Source of the DNA: a bacterium
Lineage (GTDB): Bacteria; Eremiobacterota; Eremiobacteria; Baltobacterales; Baltobacteraceae
Assembly (NCBI GenBank): GCA_021784715.1
Contig: JAJYHP010000040.1
Coordinates: 1-5,655 of the forward strand
Direction of reading: 5' to 3'
Length of the DNA: 5,655 nt
Shown here: positions 1 through 5,655 of the stretch, in pieces
Position numbering within the stretch: position 1 is the first letter of the stretch
Layout: every line of letters begins with the position of its first letter
The notes under the pieces: generated by a model
The model's database searches: none
Told to the model about the DNA's origin: nothing
Seen by the model: only the letters and a program-made list of their open reading frames with translations
Position numbers and translations under genes: made by a program

Positions 1-848
1 CGTTTCTCATCGCCGCGGGATCGAGCGCGCTCACGCTTGGGGTTCCCAATTCCCCCGGTGTAACCGCAGGGACCGCCGCCGATACGATCGTCCTTCCCTA
101 TAACGATATCGAAGCGGTTCGCGCCGCATTCGCCGAGCGCGGCAAAGAGATTGCGGCGATCATCGTCGAGCCCTACGTCGGCAATATGGGCTTCATCGCG
201 CCGCGCCCCGAATTTCTGCCGGGCCTACGAGCGATCTGCGACGCGCATGGATCGTTGTTGATCTTCGACGAAGTGATGACCGGTTTTCGCATCGCGCGCG
301 GCGGCGCGCAGGAGCGACTCGGCATTCGCCCCGATATCACGACGCTGGGCAAAGTGATCGGCGGCGGCCTACCGGTCGGCGCGTTCGGCGGACGCGCGGA
401 TCTTATGTCCCAGCTCACCCCAGACGGGAAGATCTTTCACGCGGGCACTCTCTCGGGAAATCCGCTTGCGATGGCCGCCGGCTTGGCGACGCTGCGAGCG
501 GTTCGCGACGATGGAACGCTCTACGAACGTTTGGAGATCCTCGCGCGTTTGTTTATCGAAGGTATGCGCGAACTCTTTGCCAAGCACGGGCGCCCGTTCA
601 CCGGCGGCTACGCCGGATCGATGTTCGGTTTTTACTTTACCGACGAACCCGTCTTCGATCTCGATGGCGCGATGCGCGCCGATACCAAAGCGTATGCGGC
701 CTTTTTCCACGCGATGGCCGAGCGAGGCGTCTATCTCGCCCCCTCGCAATTCGAGGCGGGCTTCCTCTCTACCGCGCATACGACGCACGAAATCGAGCAG
801 ACGCTACACGCGGCCGACGAGGCGCTCGCCTCGATGGAGGCGGAGTAG
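1..848 (+). CDS. hemL: Glutamate-1-semialdehyde 2,1-aminomutase, 3' part (5' end outside window)
   Basis: This PLP-dependent cytoplasmic enzyme moves the amino group of glutamate-1-semialdehyde to give 5-aminolevulinate, the second step of the C5 route. The first complete codon is at position 3, giving 281 visible residues. Family members are about 425-430 aa, so roughly 145-150 N-terminal residues lie off the left edge. Visible signatures in order are an [20 protein letters not shown] segment at the edge, [11 protein letters not shown] with the Asp (267-269) expected to hold the PLP ring nitrogen, TLGKVIGGG whose Lys (351-353) is the expected Schiff-base lysine, [15 protein letters not shown] (from 438), and a C-terminal [11 protein letters not shown] segment. 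The STAHT ending and the GTLSGNP motif favour HemL over other class III aminotransferases such as ArgD or GabT. It ends 6 nt before hemA, whose product supplies its unstable substrate, which suits coupled expression. Confidence 0.96.
   Translation, partial: FLIAAGSSALTLGVPNSPGVTAGTAADTIVLPYNDIEAVRAAFAERGKEIAAIIVEPYVGNMGFIAPRPEFLPGLRAICDAHGSLLIFDEVMTGFRIARGGAQERLGIRPDITTLGKVIGGGLPVGAFGGRADLMSQLTPDGKIFHAGTLSGNPLAMAAGLATLRAVRDDGTLYERLEILARLFIEGMRELFAKHGRPFTGGYAGSMFGFYFTDEPVFDLDGAMRADTKAYAAFFHAMAERGVYLAPSQFEAGFLSTAHTTHEIEQTLHAADEALASMEAE
842..845 (+). promoter_or_regulatory. Ribosome binding site for hemA
   Basis: GGAG lies inside the last codons of hemL with 9 nt to the hemA ATG at 855. A second purine run, GGAGG at 836-840, is 14 nt away and less well placed. 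This supports the 855 start and implies that ribosomes finishing hemL are close to the hemA start. Confidence 0.6.
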
Positions 849-854
849 CCGCCG

Positions 855-2153
855 ATGCCGGTTCTTTGTATCGGGCTCTCGCACCATACGGCGCCGGTAA
901 GCGTGCGCGAAAGCCATGCGTTCCCAACCTCGCGCATGACCGAAGCGCTGCAAATGCTGCACGGCTACGATGCGGTCAACGAAGCGGTCATGTTGCAGAC
1001 CTGCGGCCGGCTCGAAATCTATGCCGAAGTCGATGAATTCGAACGCGGCGCCGAACAGATCAAAACCTTCCTCACGCAATTTCGGCACGGTACCATCGAT
1101 TTCGATCTCGAATCGTATCTCTACACGCACTTGGGGCGCGAGGCGGTCGAACATCTCCTGCGCGTGACCACTGGCCTCGATTCGATGCTGATCGGCGAGG
1201 CGGAGATTCTCGGCCAAGTGAAGAGCGCGTATCTCCACGCACAGCGCGCGGGCGCCTGCGGCAGCAGCATGCACAAGCTCTTTCGCGAAGCGTTGAACGC
1301 GGGAAAGGCCGCGCGCACGCAAACGACGATCGGCGAGGAATCTGCGAGCGTGGCGACCGCCGCGGTGGATTCTATCGAAGCGCGGATGGGTTCGCTCGAG
1401 GATCGCTGCGCCGCCGTTATCGGCGCGGGAGCGATGGGGCGCAGCGCCGCGCGGCGCCTGCGCAGCCGCGGCGTCGGCACGTTATTGGTCGCCAATCGCA
1501 CGCACACGCGCGCGCAGGAGCTCGTCGGCGAGCTCGGCTCGGGAATCGCGCACGATTTGCGGGAGATCGTCTCCATCCTCGAAGCCGCCGACGTCGTCAT
1601 CAGTTCCACCGAGGCGAGCACCTTCGTGCTCACGACCGCCGACGTTGCCGAAGCCATGTCGCGGCGACCCGAGCGGCCGCTCCTCATTCTCGATATCGCC
1701 GTCCCGCGCGATAGCGATCCCGACATCGCCGATATCGACGGCGTAACGCTTTTAGATATCGACACGTTGAAGTCTCTCGTCGACGATCGATTGGAGCGCC
1801 GTCGCCAGGCGATCCCGCAGGTCGAAGAGATCATCGTCGAATACCTCGAGCGGTTTCGCACGTGGTATCAAGCGCGCACGACGGTGCCGACGATCGCGGC
1901 CTTGACCGAACGCGCGGAAGCGATTCGCACTGCCGAGATCGAGCGGCTCTTCGCGCGCCTCCCCGATCTCACGCCGCGCGAACGGATGCTGATCGTCGGC
2001 TCGTCGTTGACGATTCTGTCGAAACTCTTGCACCCGGCGGTCACGACGATTCGCGAAAAAGCCGGAAGCGACCGTAGCGAGGCGCTCGCGTTCACGCGCC
2101 TGCTCGGCGAACTGTTCTCGCTCGACGGCGCGCATAATGGCCGGCTTCGTTAG
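855..2153 (+). CDS. hemA: Glutamyl-tRNA reductase
   Basis: This NADPH-dependent enzyme reduces the glutamyl group of Glu-tRNA(Glu) to glutamate-1-semialdehyde, the committed and usually rate-controlling step of the C5 tetrapyrrole pathway in the cytoplasm. The 432-aa length is normal for the family. The N-terminal catalytic domain starts MPVLCIGLSHHTAPVSVRE and carries the expected active-site Cys at residue 50, in TCGRLEIY. The HLLRV stretch with His100 is followed by GLDSMLIGEAEILGQVK (107-123). The NADP-binding Rossmann domain has GAGAMG at 190-195, then VANRT. The C-terminal part is the helical dimerization region with the family's LTPRERMLI and LSKLLHP-like segments. The start is supported by GGAG 9 nt upstream and by alignment of the first residues with the family. 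The one oddity is Gly51, where the family motif normally reads TCNR. The 3' end overlaps cobA-hemD by 17 nt. Confidence 0.97.
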   Translation: MPVLCIGLSHHTAPVSVRESHAFPTSRMTEALQMLHGYDAVNEAVMLQTCGRLEIYAEVDEFERGAEQIKTFLTQFRHGTIDFDLESYLYTHLGREAVEHLLRVTTGLDSMLIGEAEILGQVKSAYLHAQRAGACGSSMHKLFREALNAGKAARTQTTIGEESASVATAAVDSIEARMGSLEDRCAAVIGAGAMGRSAARRLRSRGVGTLLVANRTHTRAQELVGELGSGIAHDLREIVSILEAADVVISSTEASTFVLTTADVAEAMSRRPERPLLILDIAVPRDSDPDIADIDGVTLLDIDTLKSLVDDRLERRRQAIPQVEEIIVEYLERFRTWYQARTTVPTIAALTERAEAIRTAEIERLFARLPDLTPRERMLIVGSSLTILSKLLHPAVTTIREKAGSDRSEALAFTRLLGELFSLDGAHNGRLR

Positions 2154-3651
2154 TCTGATCGGCGCCGGCCCCGGCGACCCCGGATTGCTCACGCTTCATG
2201 CGGCGCGCGCGCTTCGCGAAGCGGAGGTCTTGCTCTACGACGCGCTCGCCTCCGATGCCGTGATCGCACTCGCATCGCCGAGCTGCGAACGCACCTTCGT
2301 CGGTAAGCGCGGCGGCAACCACGCCATGCCGCAGGAGCGGATCGAGGAACTGATGATCGCGCGCGCGCGCGAAGGCAAACGCGTCGTGCGGCTTAAGGGA
2401 GGCGATCCGCTGGTCTTCGGACGCGGCGGTGAAGAAGCGCAACGCCTTCATGCCGCGGGGATTCCGTTCGAAATCGTTCCCGGCATCAGTTCGGCGATTG
2501 CCGCACCGGCGTACGCCGGCATACCGGTCACGCATCGCGATTGCAACGTTGCCTTCACTGTCGCAACGGGGCACGAAGATCCGACCAAGGCCGAAAACAC
2601 GCTGGATTGGGCGAAGCTCGCCGACCCGCACCGCACGCTCGTCCTGCTCATGGCGATGGGGAATCTCGCCGAAATTGCAACGCGCCTCCGCGAGAACGGG
2701 CTGGCGGCGGAGACGCCGGCCGCGGTCATCGAAAACGGCACGCGCCCATCGCAACGAACCGTCACCGGGACGTTAGCGACGATTGCCGAGAAGGCAAAGA
2801 ATGCCGGCCTCGCCGCACCCGCGATTTTCATCGTCGGCGAGGTCGTGCGGTTGCGCGACGAACTACGTTGGTTCGACCGCTCGCCGCTCTTCGGTAAGCG
2901 TTTGCTGCTGACGCGTCCCGCCGAGCAGTCCGAAGAGCTTGCGGCACGCGCTCTCGCACGCGGCATCGAACCGATCCTCGCGCCGACCATCGAGATCGAA
3001 GCGCCCGAGGATCCGACCCCGGCGAACGATGCGATCGAGAGCCTCGACGGCTATGCGTGGGTGCTCTTTACCTCGCGCAACGGCGTCGATGCCTGTTTCG
3101 CGCGGCTGCAACTGCTCGGGCGCGATGCGCGCGCCTTCGGCCACGCTCGCGTTGCGGCGATCGGCGCGAAGACCGCGGAGCGCCTCGCGGAGTACGGCGT
3201 ACGCGCCGATCTCGTACCGAAAACGTACGTCGCCGAGGAGCTCGCAGCCGAACTGCTCCATCGCGCGAGGGCGGCATCCCGCATTTTACTCTATCGAGCC
3301 CAGGATGCGCGCGACGTGCTCCCCAGCGCACTCACCGCGGAAGGCATGCAGGTCGACGACGTTGCGGCCTATCGCACGCGCTTCGCGCACGATCCACACT
3401 TCGCCGAAAAGGCGGCACGCGCGGAGATGATCGCCTTCACGAGCGCCTCGACGGTGCGTGGATATATCGAACAATTCGCCGATGCGGCGGCGGCGCTGGA
3501 GAGCGCCCGCGGGAAAATCGTCGGGGCGATCGGTCCGATCGCCGCCGAAGCGGCGCGCTCGTTGGGTTTCCACGTCGATCTCGTTGCCGACGTCGCGACG
3601 ACCGACGCATTGCTCGACGCCTTCGAAACATTCTTTACGGCCAAAAAATGA
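2137..3651 (+). CDS. cobA-hemD: Fused uroporphyrinogen-III C-methyltransferase / uroporphyrinogen-III synthase
   Basis: This 504-aa protein has two enzyme domains. Residues 1 to about 245 are a SAM-dependent SUMT (CobA type) that methylates uroporphyrinogen III at C2 and C7 to make precorrin-2. Signatures are GAGPGDPGLLT (9-19), YDALAS (34-39), VGKRGG (55-60), VRLKGGDPLVFGRGGEE (84-100), VPGISSAIAAPAYAGIPVTHR (from 114) and ATGHE. Residues from about 252 (FGKRLLLTRP) to the end are a HemD domain, which cyclizes hydroxymethylbilane with inversion of ring D. It shows LFTSRNGV (310-317), AAIGAKTAE, and IAFTSAST (432-439). The fusion is known in several bacterial groups. It uses hydroxymethylbilane from HemC, which is absent here, and the methylase half directs carbon toward siroheme or cobalamin. 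The ATG lies inside the end of hemA with no clear Shine-Dalgarno, so translation is probably coupled. There is no CysG-type dehydrogenase/chelatase domain. Confidence 0.95.
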   Translation: MAGFVSLIGAGPGDPGLLTLHAARALREAEVLLYDALASDAVIALASPSCERTFVGKRGGNHAMPQERIEELMIARAREGKRVVRLKGGDPLVFGRGGEEAQRLHAAGIPFEIVPGISSAIAAPAYAGIPVTHRDCNVAFTVATGHEDPTKAENTLDWAKLADPHRTLVLLMAMGNLAEIATRLRENGLAAETPAAVIENGTRPSQRTVTGTLATIAEKAKNAGLAAPAIFIVGEVVRLRDELRWFDRSPLFGKRLLLTRPAEQSEELAARALARGIEPILAPTIEIEAPEDPTPANDAIESLDGYAWVLFTSRNGVDACFARLQLLGRDARAFGHARVAAIGAKTAERLAEYGVRADLVPKTYVAEELAAELLHRARAASRILLYRAQDARDVLPSALTAEGMQVDDVAAYRTRFAHDPHFAEKAARAEMIAFTSASTVRGYIEQFADAAAALESARGKIVGAIGPIAAEAARSLGFHVDLVADVATTDALLDAFETFFTAKK

Positions 3652-4391
3652 AATCGCGCGCGCTCACGCGCGGCGGTACGATCGCGGCGGCATTCGTCGG
3701 CATCGCGACCTTGCTCGGCTTTCATCTCGTCGGAGCGCTCGTGCTCTTTGCGTTCTTTCTGCCGTCGGTCGCATTATCGAAATTGCCGCACCCGAACCCC
3801 GAGCGACTTCGCGATATCGATAAACAGGGCGCGCGCGACGAATGGCAGGTCGTTGCGAATGGAGGCATCGCCGGCGTTGCGGGTATTCTGGCGTTCGTTT
3901 TTCCGCAGGCACACGCATACGCGGCGGCGGCGTTCGTCGGAGCCTTCGCGGCGGCATCGGCCGATACGTGGGGGACGGAGATCGGCACGCGTTTCGGCAC
4001 GAACGTGCGCTCGATTCTCACCCTTCGACGCGAAGCGGACGGTCTTTCCGGAGGCATCACGACGACGGGAACTATGGCGGAGATCGCCGGAGCATTCGTC
4101 GTAGCCGCGAGTGCGGCACTCTTTTCGCTCGCACCACTCCTCGCCGGAACCCTCGGCGGAATCGTCGGCGCCTTTGCCGATTCGTACCTCGGAGCGAGCC
4201 TCCAGGAACGGCGCTATTGTGCGGCCTGCGCGCGAGCCTGCGAGAGCGATCCCCATGCTTGCGGCAACGCTACGCAACTCGTGCGTGGAGTGCGCGGCTT
4301 TCGCAACGATGCGGTGAATTTGTGTGCGACGCTCGTGGGAGCCCTAACGGGTCTCGCTCTCTTCGCGTTCGCTCCGCGTTATTTTCCGTAG
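3648..4391 (+). CDS. DUF92 family membrane protein (VTE6/TMEM19-like)
   Basis: This 247-aa integral membrane protein belongs to the DUF92 family. Evidence for the family: SADTWGTEIG (104-113), DGLSGGITTTGT (131-142), GAFADSYLGASLQ (174-186), a Cys cluster at 191-205 (CxxCxxxC...HxCG) and FRNDAVN (218-224). Hydrophobic segments lie near 9-44 (one or two spans), 68-86, 88-104, 142-163, 163-182 and 223-242. The plant member VTE6 is a phytyl-phosphate kinase; most bacterial members are uncharacterized, so a prenyl-phosphate kinase activity here is only an inference. The start codon overlaps the cobA-hemD stop as ATGA, which indicates coupling to the tetrapyrrole genes. The same frame stays open far upstream, but that part is out-of-frame translation of hemD. 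The 3' end overlaps the converging glutaredoxin gene by 13 nt, leaving no room for a separate terminator. Confidence 0.88.
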   Translation: MKSRALTRGGTIAAAFVGIATLLGFHLVGALVLFAFFLPSVALSKLPHPNPERLRDIDKQGARDEWQVVANGGIAGVAGILAFVFPQAHAYAAAAFVGAFAAASADTWGTEIGTRFGTNVRSILTLRREADGLSGGITTTGTMAEIAGAFVVAASAALFSLAPLLAGTLGGIVGAFADSYLGASLQERRYCAACARACESDPHACGNATQLVRGVRGFRNDAVNLCATLVGALTGLALFAFAPRYFP

Positions 4392-4627
4392 GTTTTACGC
4401 AAGTACGCGATGATGGCGTCGTCGTCATCGGCGATCTTTACGTCGCCGTCGATGAGCGAGGGGATACCCGTTCTCCCGAAGAGTTCTTTCACCACGACGC
4501 GTTCGCCGTGGTTTCGCGGCACGTTGACCACGCGATAGTCGAGCAGTAGGTCGGTCATAACCCCACGCACGCGGGCGCAGTAGCCGCACCATTCGGCTTG
4601 GTACAGGACGATATCGGTCGCGATCAT
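4379..4627 (-). CDS. Glutaredoxin-like / thioredoxin-fold protein
   Basis: This small cytoplasmic thiol-disulfide protein of 82 aa begins MIATDIVLYQAEWCGYC, where CGYC is the CxxC redox motif at about residues 14-17. The region GRTGIPSLIDGD holds the expected cis-proline loop, and DDDDAIIAYLRKTYGK matches the final helix that packs against the fold. The pattern of VP-NHGERVVVKELFG in the middle is also seen in the N-terminal domain of glutathione-S-transferase-like proteins, so 'glutaredoxin family' is safer than a specific subclass. I chose the ATG at 4627 because the protein fold starts right there. An in-frame ATG at 4675 would add an Ala/Pro-rich 16-residue leader without homology to the fold. 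Neither start has a convincing Shine-Dalgarno. It is convergent with DUF92 and divergent from the TonB-like gene. Its electron donor is not evident. Confidence 0.85.
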   Translation of the reverse strand: MIATDIVLYQAEWCGYCARVRGVMTDLLLDYRVVNVPRNHGERVVVKELFGRTGIPSLIDGDVKIADDDDAIIAYLRKTYGK

Positions 4628-4723
4628 GGGGAGGGAATCCGCGAAAGCCGGCGCCGCCCCTGCCGCCGGGAGCATTCTCTCGAAAAGCCGTCGAATGTCG
4701 CAGGAGCTCCAGCCGGACTTTCG
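4628..4723. other. Divergent intergenic region between glutaredoxin and TonB-like genes
   Basis: This 96-bp stretch must hold the start signals for both flanking genes if the chosen starts are right. I see no convincing -35/-10 pair and no operator palindrome. AGGAG at 4702-4706 is the best Shine-Dalgarno-like run for the + strand gene, but it is 17 nt from the ATG at 4724, longer than ideal, and no in-frame start lies between them. The left part is a GC-rich run (around 4645-4670). Confidence 0.4.
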
Positions 4724-5416
4724 ATGATGCTCGAACGCAACGAGGACCGACGGCGACGGACGAGCGCGGCCCTCGGTGCCTCACTCGCGCTTCACCTTGT
4801 GTTTCTCGCCCTCATTCCCTCGCTCGTCGCCGTTCGCTCGCGGCGCCCAAGCATTGCGACGCTCTCGTTCGCCCGCATCGCACGCATCGAGTTGACGCGA
4901 GCGCCACGCTCGCAGCCGCGGCACCACTCCCCGCGGCGCGCCACGATACCCACCCCGCCGCGCCCCGTACCGGCGAAGACACACCCGCGCCCCAAGCCCA
5001 CTCCACAGCCTCCAGCGCCGTTCGTCGCCCTCGTGCGCGCCGCAGTCTCTCCAAGCCCCCTCCCGAGCGCGAGCGCGAGCCCGAGCCCCGGCCCCGAGGC
5101 GACCGGGAGCGCCGCTCCCGTACGGCTCGCCAGCACGGAACGTCTCGACCGCGGCGGTTACCTGCCCTTCGGTGCGCAGCAGTTGGAGCCGGTGATCGAC
5201 GCGCGCACGGCGCGCCGCCTCCGCGCTCTCGGTCTCCATGCGTCGGTAACGGTGCGCGTCGACGGCAATGGCCGCGTGCTCGCGCTCTCGTTCTCGCCAC
5301 CGATCGATGCGGCGGGCAGGACGCGCGTTCTCGCGCTCCTCGCCGAAGCTTCGTGGGATCCGGCGGTCTGCGGCGGCGGGATTCCGTGCACCGGCGAAAC
5401 GACGATTCGGCTGTAG
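4724..5416 (+). CDS. TonB-like protein with Pro-rich linker
   Basis: The protein is about 230 aa with the layout of a TonB-family energy transducer: a short basic cytoplasmic tail (ERNEDRRRR), one membrane anchor at about 13-37, a Pro/Ser/Ala-rich and basic periplasmic linker at about 60-126 (PKPTPQPPAP, SASASPSPGP), and a C-terminal TonB-like domain from about 153. That domain shows VTVRVDGNGRVLALSFSPP, then a helix and WDPAVCGGGIPCTGETTIRL, matching the family's V-G-V core and W-x-PA-G-P ending. TonB proteins use the ExbB/ExbD motor to drive outer-membrane receptors; neither exbB nor exbD is in the window, so the role could also be a generic TonB C-domain protein. Two Cys at 216 and 222 (CX5C) in the last loop are unusual. 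The start is uncertain: ATG 4724 or 4727. An upstream ATG at 4598 would overlap the glutaredoxin gene and adds a charged, non-family leader. Confidence 0.75.
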   Translation: MMLERNEDRRRRTSAALGASLALHLVFLALIPSLVAVRSRRPSIATLSFARIARIELTRAPRSQPRHHSPRRATIPTPPRPVPAKTHPRPKPTPQPPAPFVALVRAAVSPSPLPSASASPSPGPEATGSAAPVRLASTERLDRGGYLPFGAQQLEPVIDARTARRLRALGLHASVTVRVDGNGRVLALSFSPPIDAAGRTRVLALLAEASWDPAVCGGGIPCTGETTIRL

Positions 5417-5435
5417 AGCGCATCGTCTCGCACCC

Positions 5436-5655
5436 GAGGGCGGTTTGTCAGCCCGAGTAGCCGCCCGCAGGCGGCGTATCGAGGGCGGGTTGTCAGCCCG
5501 AGTAGCCGCCGCAGGCGGCGTATCGAGGGCGGTTTGTCAGCCCGAGTAGCCGCCCGCAGGCGGCGTATCGAGGGCGGTTTGTCAGCCCGAGTAGCCGCCC
5601 GCAGGCGGCGTATCGAGGGCGGTTTGTCAGCCCGAGTAGCCGCCCGCAGGGGGCG
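5436..5655. repeat. Tandem array of a 45-bp hairpin-bearing unit (continues past window)
   Basis: Direct head-to-tail copies lie at 5436-5480, 5481-5524, 5525-5569, 5570-5614 and 5615-5655 (cut by the window edge). Units begin GAGGGCGG and end GGCGTATC. Copies 1, 3 and 4 are identical. Copy 2 is 44 bp, with a T to G change at 5489 and one C lost in the GCCGCCC run near 5510. Copy 5 has C to G at 5651. Each full copy contains the perfect stem GCCGCC-CGCA-GGCGGC (loop GCA in copy 2). Outside it, a symmetric GTA/GTA internal loop separates a further imperfect stem, CCCGA against TCGAGGG with one bulged A. There is no T-run, so it does not look like a classical intrinsic terminator. The 1-nt loss in copy 2 breaks any reading frame across the array, which argues against coding. 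The array starts 20 bp after the TonB-like stop codon. Confidence 0.93.

Noticed and set aside
1121..1861. Long - strand open frame (246 codons) opposite hemA
   Set aside because: Antisense frames stay open easily in GC-rich genes; the translation has Ser/Arg-rich low-complexity composition and no recognizable domain.
2092..2754. Long - strand open frame (220 codons) opposite cobA
   Set aside because: It is Arg-rich, without domain signatures, and fully covered by the clear SUMT gene on the other strand.
4628..4675. 16-residue extension of the glutaredoxin from an ATG at 4675
   Set aside because: The thioredoxin fold begins at the Met encoded at 4627; the extension is Ala/Pro-rich and too short and uncharged for a signal peptide. 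It cannot be fully excluded.
4598..4723. N-terminal extension of the TonB-like protein from an ATG at 4598
   Set aside because: It would overlap the glutaredoxin gene and adds a charged leader before the membrane anchor that does not fit TonB layout.
5268..5549. Open frame on + strand that runs into the repeats and encodes a 15-residue periodic peptide
   Set aside because: It begins inside the TonB-like gene in another frame, and the single-base loss in repeat copy 2 shifts the frame, so the repeat is not under coding constraint.
5436..5655. CRISPR array
   Set aside because: Units abut with no unique spacers between them, and no cas gene is present in the window.
5436..5655. Intrinsic terminator for the TonB-like gene
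   Set aside because: The hairpins are GC-rich but none is followed by a T-run; a Rho-independent terminator is not supported, although some effect on transcript ends is possible.

Overview
The window is GC-rich throughout and reads as a bacterial chromosome segment with dense gene packing. The left two thirds (1-4391, + strand) is one tightly coupled run of four genes: the 3' part of hemL, then hemA, a fused uroporphyrinogen-III methyltransferase/uroporphyrinogen-III synthase (cobA-hemD), and a DUF92 membrane protein. The junctions are a 6-nt gap, a 17-nt overlap and a 4-nt ATGA overlap. No promoter or terminator is visible between them, so a single polycistronic transcript is the simplest reading.

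The first three genes are tetrapyrrole biosynthesis. HemA reduces glutamyl-tRNA to glutamate-1-semialdehyde, HemL converts that to 5-aminolevulinate (the C5 route), and the fusion protein both closes the uroporphyrinogen III ring and methylates it to precorrin-2, the branch toward siroheme and cobalamin. hemB and hemC, needed between these steps, are not in the window. The DUF92 gene at the end of the run belongs to the same family as the plant phytyl-phosphate kinase VTE6. Its role here is unknown.

The right third has a different layout. A small glutaredoxin-like gene on the - strand (4379-4627) converges on the DUF92 gene with a 13-nt overlap of the 3' ends. A TonB-like protein gene (about 4724-5416, +) is divergent from the glutaredoxin gene. 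About 20 bp after its stop codon begins a tandem array of a 45-bp unit (5436 to the window edge, four full copies and one partial). Every full unit contains a perfect 6-bp GC hairpin. The array has no spacers and is not CRISPR. It is the least explained part of the window.

Organism: the C5 pathway excludes a typical alphaproteobacterium, the TonB-like protein suggests a cell with an outer membrane, and the overall flavour is compatible with an uncultured high-GC phylum such as Eremiobacterota/WPS-2. That placement is an impression and rests on no search. I found no new defence or mobile system; the novelty candidates are the repeat array and the DUF92-tetrapyrrole linkage.
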